Shown: positions 7,048 through 15,991, counted from the stretch's first letter. The stretch is 34,172 nt of DNA from DASZCR01 sp035942915 (GCA_035942915.1 DASZCR010000300.1:1-34172), one strand, 5' to 3'. Program-made: numbers and translations. The notes: generated by a model from the sequence alone, not told the origin.

Positions 7048-8610
7048 CTACTTGCCCTCCCCGGCCTTGCCGTCGGGCGCTCCGGGCTTACGCTCCTGCT
7101 TCTTGACGACCGTGCCCTCCTTGAGCGTACGCAGGATGCGGCTCGGCCCCGTGATGACCTCAGCCTTCTCCGGCAGGCCGCTGACAATCTCGATGTCCTG
7201 CTCGCCCGTGATGCCGGTTTCGACGGCGACGAACTTCGCCTTGTTGCCGTCGAGGATGTAGACGCCCTTGACCGGCTTCGGCTTCTCGCCCGACGGAGCG
7301 GCCGGAGGCGCAGAGCCTTGCGCGCCGGGAGAGGCGGCCGGAGTCGGAGACTGCTCGACAATGGCCTGCAACGGCACGGCGACGACGTTCTGCTTCACCT
7401 TCGTCGTGATGACGGCCGTCGCCGTCATGCCCGGCTTCAAGGCGTTGCGCACCTCGTCCGGCATGTTGACGAGTTCGATGACGACCTTGAACTCTTTGGC
7501 CTCTTGCACGTTGACGCGGTTGCCGATGCCGCCCTGCGTGTCGGACTTGCCCTGCGCGAGCGGGGTCTTCTGCCTGACCATGCCTTCAATCTCGCGCTCG
7601 TCGAGCGCATCGACCTTGACCTTGACGCTCTGCCCGACCTCGACATCCTTAATCTCCGTCTCATCGACGTTGACTTCGACGTTGATGATGGACATGTCGG
7701 CGATGGTCATGAGCGGCGTCGAGGTGAAGTTGGCGAGCGCGAACTGACCTTTGCGCGCGGGGATGTCGGCGACGACGCCGCTGATGGGCGAAATCTGCGT
7801 GGCCTTCGAGCGTTGGCTCGACTCACCGCGCAGGACGGCCTGCGCCTGTTGGGCGCGCGCCTCGCTGGTCTGCACGCTCTGGCGCGCGCGCTGCACGCCG
7901 AGCCGCGCTTCGTTGACGGCGACGCGCTGCTGGTTGACTCTGGCCTTCGCCTCTTCGACGGCGATTTTCTGCGATTCGAGTTGGCCTTGCGCCTGACGCA
8001 GCGCCACCTGCGCCTGCTCGTAGCGGTCGCGCGCCGCGTCGTAGTCGGAGCGCGAGGCGACGCCGTTTTCGACCAATTCGGTCGTGCGCTTGAGTTCGCG
8101 TTGCGCGGCGGCGACGTTGACCTTCTCGCGGTCAACGTTGGTCTGCGTCGTCACGACCTGTTGACGCGCCTGCGCCAGAGCGGCTTCGGACACCGTCAGC
8201 GCCTGCTGCATCTGCGAGACGTTGGTTTCGGCCACCTGCACGCCAGCGCGCGCGTTCTGCACGTCGCTGATAGAAGCCTGCACGCTGGCGGCCTGTGCCT
8301 CCTGACTCGATTGAAGCTGCGTCGGGTCGAGGCGCACGAGCGGCTGACCCTTCGTCACCTGGTCGCCGGGGTTAACGTAGATGTCTTCGATGCGGCCGCC
8401 GACCTCGCTCGTCAGGTTGATGAACTGGATGGGACGCACTTCGCCGGAGGCCGTGACGGTGGATTTCAGTTCGGGGCGCACCTCAACCTTAACGACCTGT
8501 ACCTCAGGCTGCTCCGTCCCGCGCGCAAAGACGCTGACGATAACGATGATGCCGAGGAGGGCGACGGCCGAGACGATGATGATGATTTTTCTTTTGCGGC
8601 TCAGAGCCAT
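7048..8610 (-). CDS. MacA-like periplasmic adaptor (HlyD/RND membrane fusion protein family)
   Basis: A 520-residue adaptor subunit that would bridge the inner-membrane transporter to an outer-membrane channel. It has a positively charged start (SRKRK), an N-terminal membrane anchor at about 8-28, then a first half of the lipoyl/barrel-sandwich domain (VRPELKSTVTASGEVRP). A very long Gln/Ala-rich helical hairpin follows at about 95-275 (AQARQQVVTTQ, ERYEQAQ-like heptads). Next come the second half of the sandwich (ISPISGVVADIPARKGQ) and a beta-barrel/MP domain with DETEIKDVEVGQSVKVKVDA. The hairpin is longer than in MacA itself. The C-terminus is Lys/Gly/Pro-rich. It is the first gene of the operon. 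No TolC-like channel gene lies in the window. Confidence 0.9.
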   Translation of the reverse strand: MALSRKRKIIIIVSAVALLGIIVIVSVFARGTEQPEVQVVKVEVRPELKSTVTASGEVRPIQFINLTSEVGGRIEDIYVNPGDQVTKGQPLVRLDPTQLQSSQEAQAASVQASISDVQNARAGVQVAETNVSQMQQALTVSEAALAQARQQVVTTQTNVDREKVNVAAAQRELKRTTELVENGVASRSDYDAARDRYEQAQVALRQAQGQLESQKIAVEEAKARVNQQRVAVNEARLGVQRARQSVQTSEARAQQAQAVLRGESSQRSKATQISPISGVVADIPARKGQFALANFTSTPLMTIADMSIINVEVNVDETEIKDVEVGQSVKVKVDALDEREIEGMVRQKTPLAQGKSDTQGGIGNRVNVQEAKEFKVVIELVNMPDEVRNALKPGMTATAVITTKVKQNVVAVPLQAIVEQSPTPAASPGAQGSAPPAAPSGEKPKPVKGVYILDGNKAKFVAVETGITGEQDIEIVSGLPEKAEVITGPSRILRTLKEGTVVKKQERKPGAPDGKAGEGK

Positions 8611-9060
8611 GAGGTTTAAATTCCTTATCTCTTGCAGTCAGGGGGTTCGTGCTTTACGCCGAGTCAAAGTTCGGGTTGCAACCACTTCTCCGGCGCGCAA
8701 AACGAGTGTGGTACTTACTTAAAAGAGAAGCCAACTGCTCGCCGGCAAAGCTTTTACGTGCGAAAGCTCTTGACGGTTTCAAAAACAGTGTCGGGTTGGA
8801 AGCGGTGTCGGGTCGGGGTCTTCTGGCTGCGTCCGCTTGGATGCGCAAAACAGCCCCTTTTGCTGCTCGAACGCCCGCTTTTATTCGCGCCGGGAGGTGG
8901 TTGGCGCGCGTTTCCGTTTCGCGTTACAATACGGTTTGCCGGTGGCCCCTAATCAGTGCAGGGTCAACGACTGATGGAGGGCAGGCCGGAACTTTCCGAA
9001 GTCTCCGGGTGGTCTCTCTCCCGCGCGACGCGTCATACTAAACACGTGAAGGATGTGGCA
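8611..9060. other. Divergent intergenic region between export operon and signalling cluster
   Basis: This 450-base gap separates the minus-strand adaptor gene from the plus-strand FHA gene. It is less GC-biased than its surroundings around 8700-8790. Short open frames occur on both strands but none has a family signature or a convincing ribosome site. It should hold promoters for both directions; the only one I can point to is at 8901-8930. No repeat element of the families described here occurs in it. Confidence 0.6.
8901..8930 (+). promoter_or_regulatory. Candidate sigma70-type promoter for the FHA/kinase cluster
   Basis: TTGGCG (8901-8906) and TACAAT (8925-8930) are 18 bases apart, upstream of the zinc ribbon-FHA gene whose ATG is at 9061. 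The -10 context GTTACAAT also occurs at 24093-24100 before the oligopeptidase gene. Assignment is by pattern only. Confidence 0.4.
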
Positions 9061-9870
9061 ATGATCACCTGCGACAGGTGTAACACGGAGAATCTCGACG
9101 GCTCGCAATACTGCGACGAGTGCGGAGCCGCTCTCGGAGCCTCCGCGCGCCCGCGCAAGCCCGACACGGAGCCGACCGACGCCGACGAGCGCCTCGGCAG
9201 CACGAGCCTCTCAGCGCCGGGTGCGGGAGAGAGTTCGGGTGCTGCGACGAGTAGCGCGCGCAGTTTCGCCGAGTCGCGCGCCGCCGCCGCACACGCGCCC
9301 GGCAGCGACTCACACAACACTTCCGTCCGGCAGTCCGGCGTGACCTCCTTCGCCACCCACCACGACGCAGAGCCGCCCGATGTCGGCGGAGGCGACGGAG
9401 GAGCAGCCTCCTCATCCGCCTCTGCCGCGCCGCACGAACGACGGACGGCCGCGCGCCATCCGGCCGCCGAGTCGGGCAACCAGCGCGAAGCGCGGCGTCA
9501 GACGGAATCGGGCGCGATTAGCTCCGCCAACAACGTGGCGCACGCCAAACTCGTCATCCATCGCGGGCGTTCGGTCGGCAAAGAGTTTCCGCTCAGCGAA
9601 GACGAGGCGCAAATCGGGCGTTGGGACGCCGACGGCGGCATCTTCCCCGATGTTGACCTCGACTCGGACGACCCGGAAGCGAAAGTCTCGCGTCGTCACG
9701 CGCGCATCACGCGACGCGGCGGTCAGTATTTCATCGAAGATTTGGGTTCCACCAACGGCACCTTCATCAATCGCGGGAGGCGCCTGCTACCGGGCGACCG
9801 CCAGCCTCTGCGCGACGGCGACGAGGTCATCGTCGGCAAGACGTTTCTGCGCTTTCAGGTGATTAAGTAA
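9061..9870 (+). CDS. Zinc ribbon and FHA domain protein
   Basis: A 269-residue soluble protein that should recognise phosphothreonine. Its start, MITCDRCNTENLDGSQYCDE, is a C-x2-C-x10-C-x2-C zinc ribbon (Cys 4, 7, 18, 21). A low-complexity Ser/Ala/Glu-rich linker of about 130 residues follows. The C-terminal FHA domain (about 162-268) has the conserved core: IGRWD, SRRHARI, EDLGSTNGTFINR and LRDGDEVIVG. Arg, Ser and His of the phosphopeptide pocket (GR, SRRH) and the STNGT turn are intact. The ATG at 9061 is chosen over the upstream frame because it places the ribbon at the very N-terminus, as in its neighbours, and has AAGGATG about seven bases before it. The kinase starting at 9923 is the natural partner. 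No membrane segment is seen. Confidence 0.88.
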   Translation: MITCDRCNTENLDGSQYCDECGAALGASARPRKPDTEPTDADERLGSTSLSAPGAGESSGAATSSARSFAESRAAAAHAPGSDSHNTSVRQSGVTSFATHHDAEPPDVGGGDGGAASSSASAAPHERRTAARHPAAESGNQREARRQTESGAISSANNVAHAKLVIHRGRSVGKEFPLSEDEAQIGRWDADGGIFPDVDLDSDDPEAKVSRRHARITRRGGQYFIEDLGSTNGTFINRGRRLLPGDRQPLRDGDEVIVGKTFLRFQVIK

Positions 9871-9922
9871 CGCACGTCGCGGCGGCCGAAGAAGTGGTGT
9901 GCCGGAACAGTTCAGAGTAGAG

Positions 9923-11683
9923 ATGTCGTCCTGTCAACAATGCGGTGCGCGCGTCGCGCCTGAAGATCGTTACTGCGGCAACTGCGGCAGCGTCGTCGAG
10001 CGCCTCGTGGGTCTCGGCGCGGCTGCGGCGGGCGGCGCGAGTGCGTCCGTTCATCCTTCTGCCGACGAGAGCGACGGCGTGCACGAACCACAGGACTCGT
10101 CCTCCGAAGAATCCACAGACGATTCACTTCAACCGACGCTACTTGGCGCGCCCGACGGCGACGGGCAGCAAGACAACGCCTCGTCGCCTCCGGCCGCCGC
10201 GAGCGAACCTGCTCCCGCCCCGTCCCCGGTCGCACGCACGTCAGAGAACGAAGCGAGCGCCTCTTCACGGACTGCGCCGCGCCGCGCCCCGCGCACGGGT
10301 TCGACCGGCGGCCTGCGCCCCATCTCGAAACAGTTGGAGCCAGGCTCCGTGCTCATCGGCCGTTACGAGATTGTGCGTCGCATCGGCGGCGGCGGGATGG
10401 GCGCTGTCTATTACGCGAAGGACAAGAATCTGGGCGATGCGCCGCGCGCCGTCAAGGAGATGGTGCAGGCCAACCTCGACGAGTCGCAGCATGAGAAGGC
10501 CGTCGGCGATTTCAAACGCGAGTCGATGCTGCTGGCCTCGCTCGAACATCCTTCAATCCCGACCATCTATGACTATTTCTACGACGAGGCGGCCGAGCGT
10601 TTCTACCTCGTCATGAAATACATCTCAGGCGGCGACTTCCTCGCGCGTCTGAGGAACGCGCCGGGCGGACGCATCGACGAGTTGACGGTCGCCGAATGGG
10701 GCGTGCAGGTCGCAGACGTGCTCCACTATCTGCACTCGCAGAACCCGCCCATCATCTACCGCGACCTGAAACCCGCCAACCTGATGATTGACGGGAATTC
10801 GGGACGCGTCATGCTGATTGACTTCGGCATCGCGCGTTGGGTGCAGAAAGAGGAGAAGGGCGTCACGGCCGTCGGCACGATGGGCTATGCTCCGCCTGAA
10901 CTCTTTAGCGGCAAGGTTGAACCGCGCTCCGACCTCTACTCGCTCGGCGCGACGATGTTTCACCTGATGACCGGCTCAGACCCGCAGGACAACCCGCTGC
11001 TCATCTTCGACTTCACGAAGAACCCGCGCCCGCGACAGATTCATCCCGGCCTCTCGAACGAGATGGAGCGAATACTGATGCGCGCCGTCGAGTACAAGCC
11101 CGAAGCGCGTTTCCGTTCGGCCTCCGAGATGCGCGACGCGCTCTCGCAACACGTCGAACGGCTCAAGGCGGGCGCGGTCTCCTACGGCACGGGCGCTTTT
11201 CCGGGCGAGCGCGAGGGCGGTCAGACGGTCGCCGTCGAGATGGTCTACTGCGGTTTCTGCGGCGGGAAGATTGCGGCCGACGACCTCTTCTGCGCCCACT
11301 GCGGCGCGCGTCAACCGTTGGCGGGAGCGGCGGCGGCCGTGCGCGCCTCGCGCGCCACCGCGCAACTCGTCGTGATGGGGACGACCGAACTCGACCGCAC
11401 CTTTCAACTCAGCAAAGAGAGCAATCTCATCGGGCGCAGCGACCCGCACTCGAACATCTTTCCGGAAGTTGACCTCTCGCGCTTCGACCGCGAGACGAAG
11501 ATTTCGCGCCGTCACGCGCGCATCTTCCGACACGGCGACACCTTCCTCGTCGAAGACCTCGGCTCCGTCAACGGCACGGTCGTCAACGACTCAGTGCGCC
11601 TCGGCCCGCGTCAGCCGCGCACGTTGGAGAACGGCGACAAGATACGGCTCGGCGAAACCACGCTTCACTTTTTGATAGGATGA
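9923..11683 (+). CDS. Ser/Thr protein kinase with two zinc ribbons and a C-terminal FHA domain
   Basis: A 586-residue predicted cytoplasmic kinase. Order: zinc ribbon (Cys 4, 7, 18, 21); acidic and Pro/Ala-rich linker (30-140); PknB-like kinase domain (about 147-412); second zinc ribbon (Cys 443, 446, 457, 460); FHA domain (about 480-585). Catalytic features are complete: glycine loop GGGGMG (155-160), Lys 178 in AVKEM, YRDLKPAN (279-286) with catalytic Asp 281 and Tyr replacing the usual His, DFG 300-302 and APPE 323-326. The FHA shows LIGRSD, SRRHARI and DLGSVNGT. Unlike PknB there is no transmembrane segment or PASTA domain. The ATG at 9923 puts the ribbon first; an in-frame GTG at 9899 is the alternative. 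A kinase carrying its own FHA may bind its autophosphorylated form or a phosphorylated neighbour. Confidence 0.93.
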   Translation: MSSCQQCGARVAPEDRYCGNCGSVVERLVGLGAAAAGGASASVHPSADESDGVHEPQDSSSEESTDDSLQPTLLGAPDGDGQQDNASSPPAAASEPAPAPSPVARTSENEASASSRTAPRRAPRTGSTGGLRPISKQLEPGSVLIGRYEIVRRIGGGGMGAVYYAKDKNLGDAPRAVKEMVQANLDESQHEKAVGDFKRESMLLASLEHPSIPTIYDYFYDEAAERFYLVMKYISGGDFLARLRNAPGGRIDELTVAEWGVQVADVLHYLHSQNPPIIYRDLKPANLMIDGNSGRVMLIDFGIARWVQKEEKGVTAVGTMGYAPPELFSGKVEPRSDLYSLGATMFHLMTGSDPQDNPLLIFDFTKNPRPRQIHPGLSNEMERILMRAVEYKPEARFRSASEMRDALSQHVERLKAGAVSYGTGAFPGEREGGQTVAVEMVYCGFCGGKIAADDLFCAHCGARQPLAGAAAAVRASRATAQLVVMGTTELDRTFQLSKESNLIGRSDPHSNIFPEVDLSRFDRETKISRRHARIFRHGDTFLVEDLGSVNGTVVNDSVRLGPRQPRTLENGDKIRLGETTLHFLIG

Positions 11684-11747
11684 GAAGGCGCGCAGCCGTC
11701 GGTCAGCCGTATAGAGTTGACGACTGAGAGCCTTTGATTACTCTTTC

Positions 11748-12296
11748 ATGTCTTTACGAACGGAAACGGCGGTGAGTCCTGCGGGCGAAGCCATAAGGGA
11801 AGGGCGCGCGGCGACGCGCGTCGCGGGCGTCGGCGTCTCGCCTGCGCGTCTGGAACGTCTGCGCGCACCGTTCTCTCTGCGCTGCGGCGCGCTGCTGGTT
11901 GACTACACGATTCTCGCCGCCATCCTCGCCTTCTCGACGCTGCTGGCACGCGCCTTCGGCGGCGACGCGCGTTGGGCGGGCGCGAGCGTCCTGACGCTCG
12001 GCTACTTGCTGGCTCTCGTGGCGGGCATCCTGAACTTCGTGGTGCTGGCGAGTTGGACGGGGCGCACGCTCGGCAAGTGGGTGACGAACCTGCGCATCGA
12101 GCGGCGCGACGGAACGGAGTTGAGTTTCGCGCGCGCCTCTCTGCGCCACCTCGTCGGTTACACTCTGACGCTGGCGACGCTCGGCCTCGGCTTTCTCCTC
12201 GCCGCCTTCAACCGCGAAGGGCGCGCGCTGCACGACCTCATCGCGGGAACCATCGTCGTGCGCGGAGGGCGCGGCGTGCCGAGGGGCGTGCGCTGA
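11748..12296 (+). CDS. RDD-family membrane protein
   Basis: A 182-residue membrane protein. After a ~38-residue polar head, the RDD signature appears as APFSLRCGALLVDYTIL, with the first Arg-Asp pair degenerate. It is followed by hydrophobic segments at about 46-66, 74-100 and 138-158. The loop GRTLGKWVTNLRIERRDG and the terminal FNREGRALHDLIAGTIVV are classic RDD features. RDD proteins have been linked to ion exchange and to membrane anchoring of signalling systems, but most are unassigned. Its position inside the kinase/FHA/phosphatase cluster, with 64- and 57-base gaps on either side, suggests it is the membrane component of that module. No clear ribosome site precedes the ATG. Confidence 0.85.
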   Translation: MSLRTETAVSPAGEAIREGRAATRVAGVGVSPARLERLRAPFSLRCGALLVDYTILAAILAFSTLLARAFGGDARWAGASVLTLGYLLALVAGILNFVVLASWTGRTLGKWVTNLRIERRDGTELSFARASLRHLVGYTLTLATLGLGFLLAAFNREGRALHDLIAGTIVVRGGRGVPRGVR

Positions 12297-12353
12297 AGTG
12301 AAGTGACGCGCCTCTCTGCGGGCGCGCCGGGGCGTTGAACGGGACGGAAGCGA

Positions 12354-14069
12354 ATGAGCACACCTAAGACCTGTCCGAGTTGCGGTGCGCCGACGGCGCA
12401 CGAAGCGCGCTTTTGTCGCCGCTGCGGCGCATCGTTGCGGGGCGCTTCGTCGCCCATCGAAGGCGCCGAGATAGTTTCGCCGCAGGCCGCCACCATCCCT
12501 CTGCGAGACGAAGGGCGCACCACCGACGGGCTTGCCGAAGACCCGCGCCGCCCCTCGCCCGACACCGCGCGTGTTGACCGCAACGAACTCGACGCCATCC
12601 TCCGCGCCTCGCGCCGCGACGCATCATCCGAGCGCCCGCACGAAGTCGCCGTCCCTTCGCATCAGTTGTCGCACGAAACTGCCGCCACCACGTCCGACGT
12701 GCGCCCGCCACACGACACGACCGAACTCGACAAGAACACCGGCTCACGACAGGACTACGAGACAAAAATCGACGCCGCTTATCGTCCCGGCGCGGGCGAC
12801 GGCGGACGGACGGGCAGCGGCGACGGCGAAGAGGAGTTGACCATCATCAGCGTCCCGCGCGCGGGCGCGCCCTTCTCTGAGCCTTCTGCGCCGCTTCAGG
12901 TGCAACCGATTCCGGTCGTCGGCTCACAGCCTTTGCCGCAGGCCGAGGTGGTCGCCGCGCACGCACCGACGGCGCATGGGCGACAGGGTGCGGCCGGACA
13001 GAGGCGTCTGTGGCCGGTCGTCATCGCAGGTATCGTCGCCGCACTGTTGTTGACGGTCGCAGGCGTGATGCTCTTCATGAGATTGCGACAGCAGCCCGCA
13101 CCGGCCGAGACGGCCAACGTCGCGCCCGCCGCCGCGCCCGACCCGAAGAAGTTGTCGGAGGACAAACTGACGGAGGCCGAAGGTCTGCTCGCGTCGGGCG
13201 ACCTCAACGCGGCCGTCGCCGCCTTGCGCGAGGCCGTGCGGATTGACGGAGCAAACGTGCGCGCGCGTCGGCGTCTGGCAGACGTGCTGCTTGAGAGCGG
13301 CGCACGGCGCGAAGGGATAGAGGAGTTGCGTGCGCTCCTGAAGATTGACGCGAACGACTTTACGGCGTGGCGCGCTCTGGCCTTCGCGCAACTCGGCGAA
13401 GGTCTTTATGCGGACGCGTCGGAGAGTTTCAGTCGCCTGCTGGCGCTCACCGAAGAAGGGGCGCAAGACCCGCACGACCTGCTTGCCTACGCCGACGCGC
13501 TGCGACAGGCCGGGCGCACGGACGAAGCGCGCGCCGTCTATCAGCGGCTCTCGTCCATCTCGGTCACAGAGGTGGCGGAGGCGGCGCGCCAACGTGTCGC
13601 GGAGATGGCTGCGGCTGCCACCGCGCCGAGTCCGGAAGCTTCGCCGACGCCCGCAAGCGAACTCGCCAGAGGTCAGCAGGTAGAAGGCCAACTGCCGAAC
13701 GCCGATGCCAGCCCGACGCCTGCGCCGCCCGTCTCCTCGACGCCCGCGCCGCAGCGCAACAATCCGACGCCGACGCCCGCGCCGCAGCGCCCCTCGACTC
13801 CCGAAGAACACTACGCGCGCGGCGTTCAACTGTGGTCTTCCAACCGTCAGGCGGCCTTGCAGGAGTTTCGCGCGGCGGGTAACCATCCGGACGCCAACTA
13901 CTATCTCGGCCTGAGCTACGTCGAGGGGCGCGACGTGCGCAGGCTCGACCGCGCCTCGCTCGTCGCCGCGCTGCGCCACTTTCAAATCGCACAGAGCGGA
14001 CGCTTCAACGGGCAGGCGCAACAGTACGTCCGCCAACTCGGCCGCGAGTTCGACCGCACGAGGAATTGA
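12354..14069 (+). CDS. Zinc ribbon, single-pass membrane, TPR protein
   Basis: A 571-residue protein with an N-terminal zinc ribbon (Cys 7, 10, 21, 24, the same x2-x10-x2 spacing as the two upstream proteins). A long disordered Thr/Ser/Pro-rich stretch of about 190 residues follows, offering many possible phospho-sites, and includes DTTELDKNTGS and EELTIISVP. One membrane segment lies at about 219-243 (PVVIAGIVAALLLTVAGVML). Beyond it come TPR-like helices at about 268-420 (SGDLNAAVAALREAVRIDG, YADASESFSRLLALT), a TP/AP-rich linker (428-483), and a last helical repeat region (484-571). The likely topology is ribbon and Thr-rich tail in the cytoplasm, TPRs outside. I infer that it is a kinase substrate or receptor-like scaffold; the function is not known. 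Confidence 0.8.
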   Translation: MSTPKTCPSCGAPTAHEARFCRRCGASLRGASSPIEGAEIVSPQAATIPLRDEGRTTDGLAEDPRRPSPDTARVDRNELDAILRASRRDASSERPHEVAVPSHQLSHETAATTSDVRPPHDTTELDKNTGSRQDYETKIDAAYRPGAGDGGRTGSGDGEEELTIISVPRAGAPFSEPSAPLQVQPIPVVGSQPLPQAEVVAAHAPTAHGRQGAAGQRRLWPVVIAGIVAALLLTVAGVMLFMRLRQQPAPAETANVAPAAAPDPKKLSEDKLTEAEGLLASGDLNAAVAALREAVRIDGANVRARRRLADVLLESGARREGIEELRALLKIDANDFTAWRALAFAQLGEGLYADASESFSRLLALTEEGAQDPHDLLAYADALRQAGRTDEARAVYQRLSSISVTEVAEAARQRVAEMAAAATAPSPEASPTPASELARGQQVEGQLPNADASPTPAPPVSSTPAPQRNNPTPTPAPQRPSTPEEHYARGVQLWSSNRQAALQEFRAAGNHPDANYYLGLSYVEGRDVRRLDRASLVAALRHFQIAQSGRFNGQAQQYVRQLGREFDRTRN

Positions 14070-14138
14070 AGACTGCGTCGGTCGCCAACACCGTTCACGC
14101 CATTCGCGCGCGCTTCGTCCTGCTGACGCCTGAAGCTT

Positions 14139-15884
14139 ATGCCTGACCTGATTGTCGAATATCCCGACCGCGCGCCGGACACCTTCCCGCTCGGTCGCCT
14201 GCGTATCACCATCGGCCGCTCGGCGCGCAACGACCTCTGCATCGCAGACCCCTTCGCCTCGCGCGTCCACGCCGAAGTGCGCCGCGAAGGCGGGCAGTAT
14301 TTCCTGCAAGACCTCGGCTCGGCCAACGGCACTTTCTACAACGGCGCACCCGTGCAGGGCGAAGTGACGCTCACGCCGGGCGGGCGCATCCAGATAGGCG
14401 AGACCGTCATCGTCTTCAGCGACCGCGCGGCGGGCGAGTTGCCCGGCGCGACCGTCGAACAGGTTGACACGCCGGCCGCGCCGCCACAGGCGACCATCAC
14501 CTTCGACTCCGGCCATCGCACCACCTCCGGCCTGCTCGAAGCCATCGAGGGCGCGCGCACGCAGACCTCCGGCTCTTACTTCATCGACCAAGCGCCGCGC
14601 AAGGACACGCAGCAGAGCGACCTGCTCGCGCTCATCAGCAAGGTCGGCGTCACGTTGCTGGCCTCAGCGACGCTCGACGAGACGTTGCGCCAAGTCGCGG
14701 GACTCGTCTTCGAGGCCGTGCCCGCAGACCGTTGTCTCATCATGCTACGCGACGAGGCCGGCGGCGAATTGAAGGTGCGTGTGGCGGAGTTGCGCGACCG
14801 TCGCGGCGAAGTCGGAGAGATACGCGTGAGCCGCACGATTATGGAGGAGGTCGTCCAACAGGGTCGCAGCGTCCTCACCTCCGACGCGCAGCACGACCCG
14901 CGCTTTCGCAGCAACACGATGACGATTCAGGGCATCCGCTCGGTCTTGGCCGTCCCGCTCGGCGTCGGCGCGAAAATCTTCGGCATGATTTACGCCGATT
15001 CGCCGATGTCTTTCGGCGCTGTCTCCTCCGACCCGACGCTGACGGAAGCGCGCTTCACCGAAGACCATCTCAAAGTTCTGACAACGCTCGGCTCGGTTGC
15101 GGCCATCCGCGTCGAGAACGCGCGCCTGCTCGAAGAACATCTCGAACGCGAGCGCATGGAGCGCGAACTGCAACTGGCGCGCGAGATACAACAACGCTTT
15201 CAGCCGACGACCGCCCCGGCCGTCGCAGGCTACGAACTACAAGGCATCAGTTTCCCCTCTTACGAAATCGGCGGCGACTACTACGACTTCATCCCGCGCC
15301 CGGACGGACGCATGGTCATCGCGCTCGGCGACGTGTCGGGCAAGGGGACGGCCGCCGCACTGCTGATGTCATCCCTGCACGCGGCCATCCACGCGCAGGT
15401 CGCCTCGCGCCAGTCCATCGCCGAGACCATCACGGCCGTCAACCGCTACCTCGCAGACAACATCCCGGCCAATCGCTTCGTCACGCTCTTCTACGCAGAG
15501 CTTGACCCGCCGACAGGCGCGCTCTCATTCCTCAACGCCGGTCATAACCCGCCGCTCATCGTCCACGCCGCCGGGACGGTCGAAAAACTGGCGGCCGGAG
15601 GGATGCCGCTCGGCATCATGCCGGACGCGCCCTACCGCGAAGGGCGCACGCAGTTGCAACCGGGCGACGCGCTCATCATCTACTCCGACGGCGTCACGGA
15701 GACGCAGAACCGTCAGGGCGAAGAGTTCGGCCCAGACCGTTTGCAGGACGTGGTCGCGCTCAACCTCGACGCCTCGGCCGCAGGCATCCGCGACAAAATC
15801 GAGGCCGCACTGACGAAGTTCGCGCAAGGCACGCCCGCCGTCGACGACATCACACTCGTCATCGTCAAACGGATGAGGGGCTAA
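14139..15884 (+). CDS. FHA-GAF-PP2C (SpoIIE/RsbU-type) protein phosphatase
   Basis: A 581-residue predicted cytoplasmic phosphatase. It begins with an FHA domain (1-95: ITIGRSARND, SRVHAEV, DLGSANGTFYNG), continues with a GAF sensor domain (about 160-330) and a short helical linker RMERELQLAREIQQRFQP. It ends with a PPM/SpoIIE domain (about 365-580). Metal-binding motifs are all present: EIGGDYYDF, ALGDVSGKG, NAGHNPP, YSDGVTE and VDDITLV. RsbU-type enzymes dephosphorylate Ser/Thr residues, often on anti-sigma antagonists. Here no STAS or anti-sigma gene is nearby, so the substrates may be the phosphoproteins of this cluster. It is the last of five co-directional genes and balances the kinase at 9923-11683. 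Confidence 0.93.
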   Translation: MPDLIVEYPDRAPDTFPLGRLRITIGRSARNDLCIADPFASRVHAEVRREGGQYFLQDLGSANGTFYNGAPVQGEVTLTPGGRIQIGETVIVFSDRAAGELPGATVEQVDTPAAPPQATITFDSGHRTTSGLLEAIEGARTQTSGSYFIDQAPRKDTQQSDLLALISKVGVTLLASATLDETLRQVAGLVFEAVPADRCLIMLRDEAGGELKVRVAELRDRRGEVGEIRVSRTIMEEVVQQGRSVLTSDAQHDPRFRSNTMTIQGIRSVLAVPLGVGAKIFGMIYADSPMSFGAVSSDPTLTEARFTEDHLKVLTTLGSVAAIRVENARLLEEHLERERMERELQLAREIQQRFQPTTAPAVAGYELQGISFPSYEIGGDYYDFIPRPDGRMVIALGDVSGKGTAAALLMSSLHAAIHAQVASRQSIAETITAVNRYLADNIPANRFVTLFYAELDPPTGALSFLNAGHNPPLIVHAAGTVEKLAAGGMPLGIMPDAPYREGRTQLQPGDALIIYSDGVTETQNRQGEEFGPDRLQDVVALNLDASAAGIRDKIEAALTKFAQGTPAVDDITLVIVKRMRG

Positions 15885-15896
15885 AGGGCGAAGCCT

Positions 15897-15925
15897 TTGC
15901 GTCGTAATAGAGACGACGTTATACT
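15897..15925 (+). promoter_or_regulatory. Candidate sigma70-type promoter for the small coiled-coil gene
   Basis: TTGCGT (15897-15902) and TATACT (15920-15925) are separated by 17 bases, just after the phosphatase stop and 67 bases before the ATG at 15992. This is the best -35/-10 pair I found in the window. It implies the small gene has its own transcript. Confidence 0.55.
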
Positions 15926-15991
15926 GCCGCCACCTATCAAGACCGCCACCCTGGTCGGGATACTCAAGACTCTTTGAGGAGCAAAGACCCG

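Noticed and set aside
7000..8619. Long plus-strand open frame (539 codons) opposite the adaptor gene
   Set aside because: It is antisense to a clear HlyD-type adaptor and reads as Arg/Leu/Asp-rich sequence with no family motif. Such shadows are expected in GC-rich DNA.
8632..9041. Small plus-strand open frames in the 8611-9060 gap
   Set aside because: They overlap each other in different frames, lack ribosome sites and show no domain; the region is better seen as regulatory.
12924..14591. Minus-strand open frame of 555 codons across the TPR and phosphatase genes
   Set aside because: It crosses two well-supported plus-strand genes and has no domain signature.
9061..15884. Type VI secretion regulatory cluster (Fha/PpkA/PppA)
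   Set aside because: Kinase, phosphatase and FHA are present, but no Tss structural gene occurs anywhere in the window and the architectures differ.
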